From Chrysomallon squamiferum (Eukaryota; Mollusca; Gastropoda; Neomphalida; Peltospiridae), in the NCBI GenBank assembly GCA_012295275.1, contig CM022678.1, forward strand, positions 18,550,978 through 18,563,477: a DNA stretch of 12,500 nucleotides, written 5' to 3'. The translations under genes were made by a program, and so were the position numbers. The notes below the pieces were generated by a model. It made no database searches. It was given only the letters and a program-made list of their open reading frames with translations, and had not been told where the DNA came from. The number at the start of each line of letters is the position of its first letter. Position 1 is the stretch's first letter. This document shows, piece by piece, positions 1 to 12,500 of the stretch.

Positions 1-218
1 CATCATGACATCATCACTGTGTTGTTGCTAATGATGCTATATCTCTTATTATTATTATTGTTACAAAATTCGTTGAGACATTATATTTAATACGGGTTCA
101 TTCTTTTTCTTTTTGTTCCTCGTTTTCGGCTTCAAGAACTACTTCGCTGTTGAACAACAGTTGATATTCTTGTTTGAGCGATTTTCTTTCGACATTATTT
201 ATTTTATTTATTTATTTT

Positions 219-326
<108 letters not shown>

Positions 327-452
327 GTTCATATTGTCATATATTTATTTAATCATTCATTTACTAGAGAGTGTATGAAGAACTGAATAATCGAAAACTG
401 TAAATATCACTTTTGCCAACAAATAACAGTGGCCTGGCATGAGCTTAAAAAG

Positions 453-472
453 AACAACAACAACAACAACAA
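453..472. repeat. (AAC)n microsatellite
   Basis: A short AAC trinucleotide run followed by a few AAT units. Confidence 0.85.
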
Positions 473-696
473 CCCTAATAATAATAAAAAGCCTGACACA
501 ATACTAAACACTTAGTCACTGTAGAATATTTTATAGATCATTGTGTTATGAGTAGTTTTAATATCATTTTGTTTAATGATATTTTGGATATATAGACAAT
601 AGTCCATTATTATAAATAGTTTAATAATCAGGAACGAAATATATTTTATTGAAAATAAAATGAAGAAAGCATTAAAGTACTACTACTGCTATATAC

Positions 697-701
<5 letters not shown>

Positions 702-742
<41 letters not shown>
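702..742. repeat. (TG)n dinucleotide microsatellite
   Basis: About 41 bp of pure TG, preceded by an alternating ATATACATATATG transition. Confidence 0.95.
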
Positions 743-745
<3 letters not shown>

Positions 746-845
746 GTATGCATATATCATCTTTAAATTGAATACAATTGGCAGCAACATTCATCATTTT
801 AAAATAATACGTATGTAGAATATTTTAAATAAATGAAATCTTTGC

Positions 846-905
846 AAAAAAAATCTGAAAAAAAAAAAAAAAAAAAAAAAATCCCTGAAGGAAAAAAAAA
901 AAAAA
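846..905. repeat. A-rich homopolymer tracts
   Basis: Three A runs (846-853, 858-881, 892-905) separated by short unique spacers. No retroelement body could be recognised upstream, so this is reported only as low-complexity sequence. Confidence 0.85.
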
Positions 906-989
906 GATCCTACATTTTTATATAAATCATTTACGTGCAGTCTACACGTTAATGCGGCCTTGTAAATTGTCATGCTGATGATAAATGTG

Positions 990-1002
990 GTTATCTCCCT
1001 TG
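990..1002. repeat. GTTATCTCCCTTG motif
   Basis: First of two near-identical 13-mers; the other at 1462-1474 differs by C to T. I recall its reverse complement (AAGGGAGATAAC) as a recurrent motif in mollusc DNA. That is memory, not a search result. Function unknown. Confidence 0.4.
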
Positions 1003-1202
1003 AACTGTGACACGTGTATGTACTCCTGTAATAATTACTGTAATACAAGTACCATTGCTTAAGCTGCTATACCCATTATGTAAATGTTTTTAACAACAAA
1101 TAAAACGTTTCTTTTTATCATTGGTTTTTTAACAATAAATAAAGAAATATAAACAAATATAATAATAATAAAAAACCCACAATAAATGATAAAATAACAA
1201 CA

Positions 1203-1227
1203 TAAAATAAAATAAAATAAAATAAAA
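1203..1227. repeat. (AAAAT)n pentanucleotide repeat
   Basis: About five tandem AAAAT units inside a strongly A-rich stretch. Confidence 0.85.
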
Positions 1228-1342
1228 AATATTAATCGTTCCTTAAAGAAATATTTAATTTCATTCTAATGCATTTATACAGCCATTTATTGTTTTTCTT
1301 GTTCCACTTTTCTTTTTTTTTTTCTTTTTTTTATTCACCGTT

Positions 1343-1640
1343 TTTTTGTTAAAAGGAATGTGACATATTTCTTTGGTTGACAGGTGCAAATCAGGGACGA
1401 TTAATGTTTGGGCAGGCACCATTTATCACTTCAGATCTTACACTAGTGTAGTGTTCTTTAAGTTATTTCCCTTGATTTTTCACCCGAGGCGCTGTTTGAC
1501 ACAGAAAAACCCCAAAGATCGGTACATGCGTAGAGAATCGGTTAATAATCGGAAGTTAACGTCACAGTGTCCGGCTTTGAAATATGGGTGGATTGCGGAA
1601 TGGTACCACTCGTTTAATCTGTATAAATCGGAGAGAAAAA
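1343..1640. other. Unique, less AT-rich block of unknown nature
   Basis: An island of about 300 bp with higher GC between T-rich and A-rich runs. The minus strand starts with a pyrimidine-rich run ending in TATACAG (near 1646-1652), which resembles a splice acceptor. The open frame after it, containing LNEWYHSAIHPYFKAG, matches no family I recognise and has no convincing donor. The block contains the second GTTATTTCCCTTG motif. It could be an old interspersed repeat or an unrecognised exon. Confidence 0.3.
1462..1474. repeat. GTTATTTCCCTTG motif
   Basis: Second copy of the motif seen at 990-1002, with one substitution. It sits inside the less AT-rich block at 1343-1640. Confidence 0.4.
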
Positions 1641-1811
1641 AAAAAAAGAAAAAGAAAAAAGATAATAAAAAGGGAGAAAGACAACGAAACAGAGATAAAA
1701 AGTAAAATAGTTTTACAAGATCGTGAACAGCTTGTTTCACAAATAGAAATTAGCTCAAGAAAAACTAAAATTAATCATTTCTGTTTACACAGATGTGTTT
1801 TGTATTTCTTA

Positions 1812-1845
1812 TTGTTGTTGTTAATACTAATAATAACAACAACAA
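1812..1845. repeat. GTT/AAC inverted microsatellite pair
   Basis: TTGTTGTTGTTA at 1812-1823 and TAACAACAACAA at 1834-1845 are perfect reverse complements separated by 10 bases. They can form a 12-bp hairpin made of a trinucleotide repeat and its complement. Confidence 0.8.
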
Positions 1846-1894
1846 CAACAACAGTAATTACTCTGTTAAAATACAATTATTACTATTGCTGTAG

Positions 1895-2249
1895 CTCCTA
1901 CAACTAATACTACAATTATTACAACTTTACTACTATTACTAATACTACACTATTCTACTAGTAGAATAGTACAGCTACTCCACTGCTATTCGTGTTTCTG
2001 TTACAAGAACTAGTACTACTACTATTACTACTACTGCTACTACTACTACTACTACTACAACTAGTACTACTATTACTGTTCGGACTACTGCTACTACTTC
2101 AACTACTACTGCTGCTTCTGATGTTACTGCAGTTTCTAATATTACTGTCATTACTCCTACTACCACTATTACTACTACTACTACTACTGTTACTACTACT
2201 ACTCCTAATTCTACTACCATTACTTCTACTACTACTAATATTACTACTT

Positions 2250-2288
<39 letters not shown>

Positions 2289-2293
2289 TTACA
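1895..2293. repeat. Imperfect (ACT)n/(ATT)n trinucleotide field
   Basis: Roughly 400 bp of interrupted ACT/CTA units with ATT variants. It gives long apparent open frames on both strands (poly-Leu, poly-Val, poly-Ser) because the units rarely form stops. These are artefacts of the repeat. The least interrupted part is 2221-2288. Confidence 0.9.
1949..1970. repeat. 22-bp perfect palindrome
   Basis: ACTATTCTACT followed at once by its reverse complement AGTAGAATAGT, centred on CTAG with no spacer. It lies inside the ACT-rich field, where a short TAG-oriented segment meets CTA-oriented sequence. Confidence 0.9.
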
Positions 2294-2599
2294 ACTGGTG
2301 CTGTACCAGTACTTTGACACTGATAAAATAACAGCAAGTAACATTTATTTAAGTAATGTGTTGTATCCTGTATTTCTGTTAAACTGCACATTAAGCATCA
2401 TCAACGCCTTGCTGTTCTTATATCTCCCGAAATAAAGAAATGTTAAACGTTTTAACATTACCCATTCTAACCAGTGATCCATGCACTGTTTCCCATAAAG
2501 TGTATTAATATGTATATTCTTGAAATTTTATTTCACGAAATATATATATAAAAATACAAAAACACATAGCGCTAGCAGTAACAGTACGCAACTGCAGTA

Positions 2600-2641
2600 T
2601 TGTTGCTGTTGCTGTTGTTGCTGCTGTTGCTGTTGTTGTTT
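2600..2641. repeat. Mixed (GTT/GCT)n trinucleotide tract
   Basis: GTTGCTGTTGCTGTTGTTG-type alternation of GTT and GCT units for about 42 bp. Confidence 0.85.
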
Positions 2642-2986
2642 TGGAGTGCTATAGGTCGGTCTTTGCTTGTTTATTTGTTTGTTATTTATGATTTCCCTCG
2701 CTGATTTCGTTATTACACAAATGAATTTCTGATTGACGTATAACTGGAGTACAATTTTCTCTGTTCTGACTGAGTATACTATTCACCCGTTTTTTAAAGT
2801 CGTTTAAATAATCATTCTTCTTCTACGCAGTATTATTATTGTCTCTTTTAAGTCGTTGTTTTTGCTGTTCTTGTTTTGTTGATAATGATGACGTTGGTCT
2901 TGGTTGTTGCCCAGATAATGAACACAACGTAATACTTAGAAAATCATTTTTATTTACAGTTAGTGTATATTTCATTTCATTATTTC

Positions 2987-3026
2987 TTTGTTTGTTTGTT
3001 TGTTTGTTCGTTTATTTATTTATTTG
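2987..3026. repeat. (TTTG)n-(TTTA)n tetranucleotide tract
   Basis: About five TTTG units pass through one TTCG into TTTA units. Confidence 0.85.
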
Positions 3027-3318
3027 TATGTCTGTTTGTTTATTTTCTTTTCTTTCTTAACTTCCTTTTGTAATGACATTATTACTTCGTTATAAAGTGA
3101 TATTTGGTGAAATATCTATATATCAGCCTGACAAAAACAAAATCAGTGATGAGAGATATATTATAACAGAACAACAAACGACAACAAAGGTAAAACAAAA
3201 TATAAATTTTATTTTAGTTACACTGCTGACACAGATTTCAAATTACAGACAATAAATATATTTAATAAATGAAAGTTCTAATACAAACATGAATTTCAAA
3301 ATAAGGATCATCTTTACT

Positions 3319-3357
3319 TGTTCAGAGAGGAGTCCACAATTCCCCCCTCTTTGAACA
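3319..3357. repeat. 12-bp inverted repeat (hairpin)
   Basis: TGTTCAGAGAGG at 3319-3330 pairs with CCTCTTTGAACA at 3346-3357, with one G-T wobble and a 15-base loop. No T-tract or gene end places it as a functional terminator. Confidence 0.6.
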
Positions 3358-3460
3358 GATCCACGCCCAAATAAACTAGTACCTTCTTTGTTTCCCTTCG
3401 AGAAAGACGAATGAAAAAGAGGAACGAAAGAATAAATGAAGAAGAATAAGGTACGGAAAT

Positions 3461-3502
3461 AAAGAAAGAAAGAAAGAAAGAAAGGAAAAGAAAGAAAGAA
3501 AG
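3461..3502. repeat. (GAAA)n tetranucleotide tract
   Basis: About ten GAAA units with one interruption near 3485. Confidence 0.9.
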
Positions 3503-3721
3503 TGAAAACATACAAAGAAAAACTAATAGAAAAAGAAAGCAAATGCAATTTTTATCTTCATATTTTTAAAACATAGCGAATCAGTATACAAAGGCAATAA
3601 ATATAATTTATATTTATAATATTTATATTGTAACGAGTATTAAATATGGCAATAAATAATGTTCAATGTTTAGCAAACAAATAAAACAGTTCGAATCTAC
3701 TGACCAGATATTAGAAGAAGA

Positions 3722-3722
3722 A

Positions 3723-3791
<69 letters not shown>

Positions 3792-3810
3792 CATAATCAT
3801 AATAATAATA
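3722..3810. repeat. (AAT)n microsatellite
   Basis: Nearly pure AAT from about 3722 to 3791, then two ATC-type variant units and more AAT. The poly-Asn open frame over it is a translation of the repeat. Confidence 0.95.
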
Positions 3811-3905
3811 TATTTTGTATCACAAACCCGACACCGCATCTATTTCACAATCTTTTTTCCCGAAACCTTTTCTACAAAACTAATGGATTTGTAAAAATAT
3901 AATAT

Positions 3906-4175
3906 ATGCAAAATAAAATTAATAAAACATTTCTCTATACAATTTCTTTGTGCTCAAAAATACTCTCATCACACCGGTATAAAATCAAAGCCTGGGTCAG
4001 TATGGCAGTCAAGGTCATTCTCAAGGTTGCAGCCAGACACTTGACCTTTTGCATTAGCTCATGTGACTTGTACGAAACCTCCAATGCCAGGGTTTGTGTG
4101 CTTTTTCTTGTTTTGAAGTGCAGCAGAACCAAAAATAGACGGTTACAAATGGCGGCGATGGAGTTAATTTTCTTT
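3906..4175 (-). other. Possible 3' UTR of the VWC-protein gene
   Basis: Non-repetitive, relatively GC-rich DNA directly downstream of the proposed stop of the minus-strand VWC gene, ending at AT-rich sequence near 3900. The position suggests a 3' untranslated region. No AATAAA is visible on the minus strand here, so the transcript end is unresolved. Open frames on both strands in this block have no family features. Confidence 0.35.
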
Positions 4176-6307
<2,132 letters not shown>

Positions 6308-7083
6308 TGTGTTGGAAAAAGATTCTTCTTTTTTTATAGTTCTTTTTTTTTTCGACGGATTGACTGTTAGATTTAATGGCTTGAAGCAGAGTTTTTTGTT
6401 GTTTTTTAACAAGAGAATCGTTTAGATATAAATTTTATCAAGTGAATAATTTTAACTTTTCCGAGTTGCAGAATTGTTTTTAATTTTTTTTTTGTCTTTA
6501 ATTTAATTACAATTAAACGTAACGATTACACAAACGAACAGCAGTTCAAAAAAAACAAAAAAACTGCAATAATCTTAGTAGACTTCTTTCTTTCAAACTG
6601 ATTTCAGTCAACTGTCCACGTTTCAATTACCAAAGAAGCCGAAAATGCTACTAAATGATTGTTATCAGTCACGCTTCAGGGATCTCTGCTCTGATTGTGA
6701 ATACAAAGATTGTTCTGAAGGAGTCGATGAAATAATTGTTATTTATATGGTGATCTATTTGTGTCGCAGCCTATCAATAACGTCATACAACAAGCAGTGT
6801 TCCTGAGTGCTGAGTTCACGACCTTTCTGTCCCTGTTTCGCGTCACGAGTTTGACGTACAGACCTGCACGTGTGGCAGTCTTAGCCTTAGGCGAATGAAG
6901 GCGTAGAACAAAAAAAAAAAAATCAAAAAGAAAAAAAGAAAAAGATAATCTTTCAGACGTGATTGCAGATCGATCAATGTGCTGAGATTTGCGCTGTGAT
7001 TTCTTTTCCTTCTTCTTCTTATTCTTTTACTTATTTGTTTGATTATTATTTTGTTTTTGAATTTATTTATTTATAAATTTATT

Positions 7084-7137
7084 CATTTGTTTGTTTGTTC
7101 ATTTGTTTGTTTGTTCATTTGTTTGTTTGTTTGTTTA
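7084..7137. repeat. 16-bp tandem repeat of CATTTGTTTGTTTGTT
   Basis: Three head-to-tail copies starting at 7084, 7100 and 7116, followed by extra TTTG units. It is a TTTG microsatellite with a regular CATT variant that sets the longer period. Confidence 0.85.
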
Positions 7138-7167
7138 TAGAGAGTAAAACAAGTATTGCTAACAACA

Positions 7168-7209
7168 ATAAATAATTAAATAAATAAACAAATAAATAAA
7201 TAAATAAAA
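7168..7209. repeat. (AAAT)n tetranucleotide tract
   Basis: AAAT units with a few AAAC variants, in opposite sense to the nearby TTTG tract. Confidence 0.8.
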
Positions 7210-7744
7210 ATATAAAAATTCCATAATAGGTATCACCACCCACAATATTACAGTTTTCAGTCATATAATCTAATTATATGAGACAAACGCTGAATAGAAA
7301 ACAAAGGAATATTTACAGCTGACTTAAAACTATCTCCTCCGTAGTTTTCTTTACCAACAATAAAATTTGACATTTAAAACACGAACTGCAATAACTCATT
7401 TTAAACTTCGTTATCAGAAATTCTTTTGGATGTCTGAATATTCGTCATTGAATTATTCTTCCGATACTTTTTTTTTGTTTTGTTTTTTAATTAAAAAATC
7501 TGGGTTGTTTTCGTCAGTGCATTCTGGGTAACGCCCGGACAATTAAATGATATCTGTGTTGTGCCGTCTCGTGAGTGGAAATGACAGAAATGCAATAAAT
7601 GTGATAAACAGTTTGACAACAGAGTTTTTACGAGATTCACCTGTAAACGGGAGTGTTAATTTAGCGGTTACCTTCTTGTTTTACTAAGTGCGCATAAACG
7701 ACTGGTCGTCTATAAACATTTTTTTTTCTACAGCTTTTCCTAAA

Positions 7745-7829
7745 GCTCATATTTGACAGAGTCATTTGCAAATGTCATGGTAACGAGTTCAATTCTCTTC
7801 GCCGTCCATGTCGAATAGTTAAAAAAAAA
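7745..7829 (+). repeat. Degenerate tRNA-like sequence, possible SINE head
   Basis: GCTC at 7745-7748 and GAGT at 7759-7762 form a four-pair D-stem (one G-T) round a 10-base loop. ACGAG-TTCAATT-CTCTT at 7783-7799 is a T-arm with one mismatch and fits the pol III B box (GAGTTCAATTCTC). The A-to-B spacing is normal for a tRNA. Anticodon and acceptor stems do not pair, so this is not a working tRNA. The A10 run ending at 7829 would suit a short tRNA-derived retroposon. Confidence 0.4.
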
Positions 7830-8238
7830 ATCCGTCCGGATAATCTTTCACAGGATGTGATTTATTTACTAAGTAACGTCCTCAGTCTTTTGTATTATCA
7901 GTTTATTTTGTGCCGTGTATTGATAAACAATTTTTATTCCTGTATGACGCGCCTGATCATTTGATTATTTTGTTCTTAAACGTTATTTTCTAATGCATGC
8001 TCAAGACCAGATTTTAATTTGTTTGTCTTAGTATATCGTCACACAGATGACAAACGTTTATATAAGAGATATATTTAAATAGTAAAATATTTGTTCGTTC
8101 ATTTTAGTATAACCAATGATATGTCATTGATTTCTTAAATATTCTTATACAGATACATTCTGTAAATGCATACAGACAGGAAGACATTCATAGACATTCA
8201 TTCTTAGAAGAGAAACAAAGATAGAACGATAGAGATAG

Positions 8239-8244
<6 letters not shown>

Positions 8245-8332
<88 letters not shown>
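8245..8332. repeat. (AG)n dinucleotide microsatellite
   Basis: About 88 bp of pure AG continuing into four AC units at 8333-8340. It lies downstream of the metalloproteinase gene. Confidence 0.97.
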
Positions 8333-8336
<4 letters not shown>

Positions 8337-8455
8337 ACACAAACTTAAAGAGAAACAAAATATACAGAGAAAGAGACAAACAGACAAATGGAATATCAGG
8401 CAGGCATACAGAGAGATCCTTTTACATTTTGAAATACTGAACTAATTTCATATAT

Positions 8456-8461
8456 TTTATT
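8456..8461 (-). promoter_or_regulatory. Candidate polyadenylation signal AATAAA (distal)
   Basis: Minus-strand AATAAA 185-190 nt after the metalloproteinase stop, directly after an ATT/AAT tract. The repeat makes a chance AATAAA likely. Confidence 0.3.
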
Positions 8462-8480
8462 ATTATTATTATTATTATTA
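8458..8480. repeat. (ATT)n microsatellite
   Basis: A short, pure ATT run. Confidence 0.9.
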
Positions 8481-8515
8481 TCACAGCGAAACTGAAATAA
8501 CTAGAGCTCCATTAA

Positions 8516-8521
8516 TTTATT
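8516..8521 (-). promoter_or_regulatory. Candidate polyadenylation signal AATAAA (proximal)
   Basis: Minus-strand AATAAA about 125 nt downstream of the metalloproteinase TAA, outside any microsatellite. It is the better of two candidates for the 3' end of that transcript. Confidence 0.4.
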
Positions 8522-8642
8522 AACTGACAATATTAAAGTACGACATATAAGCAGACATATTACTTTGTGACGTATTAATCTGCAGATCGAAAGCGAGATT
8601 TCACGTATAGAACATAGGTAATTTATGTCACGGACCAGCTTG

Positions 8643-12340
<3,698 letters not shown>

Positions 12341-12342
12341 CT

Positions 12343-12373
<31 letters not shown>

Positions 12374-12500
12374 GTAATAGTAGTAGTAGTAGTATTATTA
12401 GTATAAGTAGTATAATTATAATAATAATGACGATGACGCTGATGCTGATATAGTAGTAATAGTAGTTGTAGTAATACGGCCATCAACAGCAGCAGCAATA
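12343..12500. repeat. Compound (AAT)n/(AGT)n field to window end
   Basis: AAT units at 12344-12373, AGT units at 12378-12395, then mixed AAT, GAC/GCT and AGT units. It is intronic sequence upstream of metalloproteinase exon a; no further exon is visible before the edge. Confidence 0.85.

Larger units (their letters stand above)
2296..3318. other. Gene-free stretch, low-complexity
   Basis: Nothing with a recognisable family, splice pattern or RNA fold was found on either strand. It contains a CTG/GTT tract (2600-2641), TTTG/TTTA tetranucleotides (2987-3026) and AT-rich filler. Small open frames such as 2839-3060 (plus) lack conserved features. Confidence 0.55.
6308..8642. other. Intergenic region between the two genes
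   Basis: No coding exon is supported. The part nearest the VWC gene (6308-6900) should hold its promoter and 5' UTR, but no TATA box or initiator stands out. A less AT-rich block at about 6770-6900 contains CACGTG at 6867-6872 and several TGACG sequences, compatible with a regulatory region but unproven. The rest holds TTTG/AAAT repeats, a degenerate tRNA-like sequence (7745-7829) and an AG array (8245-8332). Confidence 0.5.

Noticed and set aside
1975-2435. Long poly-Leu, poly-Val and poly-Ser frames on both strands
   Set aside because: The ACT/ATT field is open in several frames at once, which is a composition effect. The same applies to 5348-6022, 9146-9370, 10339-10807 and 12295-12498 outside the exons described.
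3968-4060. Minus-strand frame reading GCNLENDLDCHTDPGFDF before a stop, as an alternative VWC-gene C-terminus
   Set aside because: Its entry phase could fit exon 2, but no acceptor with a pyrimidine tract precedes it, whereas exons 3 and 4 have good sites and cysteine spacing.
6308-6412. Upstream in-frame ATG at 6412 for the VWC gene
   Set aside because: It would put 35 Lys/Ser-rich residues before an obvious signal peptide; the ATG at 6307 fits a secreted protein.
7261-7281. TCATATAAT-CTA-ATTATATGA inverted repeat
   Set aside because: A 9-bp AT-only stem in AT-rich DNA is not remarkable, and nothing nearby suggests a function.

Overview
The window looks like nuclear DNA of an animal, most likely a mollusc. 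It is AT-rich, has short spliced exons with GT-AG introns, and is saturated with microsatellites: AG/CT tracts near 100 bp, TG tracts, and AAT, ACT, AAC and ATC trinucleotide tracts. The mollusc assignment is inference. It rests on the two gene families, the microsatellite load, and two copies of a GTTATYTCCCTTG motif that I recall as common in mollusc DNA. There are no bacterial-style operons, and most long uninterrupted ORFs are translated microsatellites.

Two spliced genes can be built by matching splice sites, codon phase and cysteine pattern, both on the minus strand. The right-hand gene (8643 to beyond the right edge) is the 3' part of a secreted ADAM/ADAMTS-family (M12B) zinc metalloproteinase. 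Seven exons encode 369 visible residues: the HEIGHSLGSEHDG zinc site, a Met-turn, a short disintegrin-like/cysteine-rich region, a small CCxxC module without thrombospondin repeats, and a C-terminal tail of nine 11-residue repeats encoded by a 33-bp minisatellite. Its 5' exons lie outside the window.

The left-hand gene (about 4176 to 6307) has four coding exons for a secreted protein with a signal peptide and two VWC-type modules plus a third partial one. Codon phase agrees at every junction except for one missing base in a C5 run in exon 2. The copy is therefore either frameshifted or carries a base-call error.

Layout: 1-3900 is gene-poor and repeat-rich, with compound trinucleotide tracts, a 22-bp palindrome and a hairpin. 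About 3906-4175 is a possible 3' UTR. 4176-6307 is the VWC gene, with a degenerate repeat field and microsatellites in its introns. 6308-8642 is intergenic and holds a degenerate tRNA-like (SINE-like) sequence near 7745-7829. 8643-12340 is the metalloproteinase gene, and 12343-12500 is intronic microsatellite. Both genes encode putative extracellular, disulphide-rich proteins in the same orientation; any functional link is speculative. Several splice sites lie directly against microsatellites that supply the polypyrimidine tract or follow the donor.
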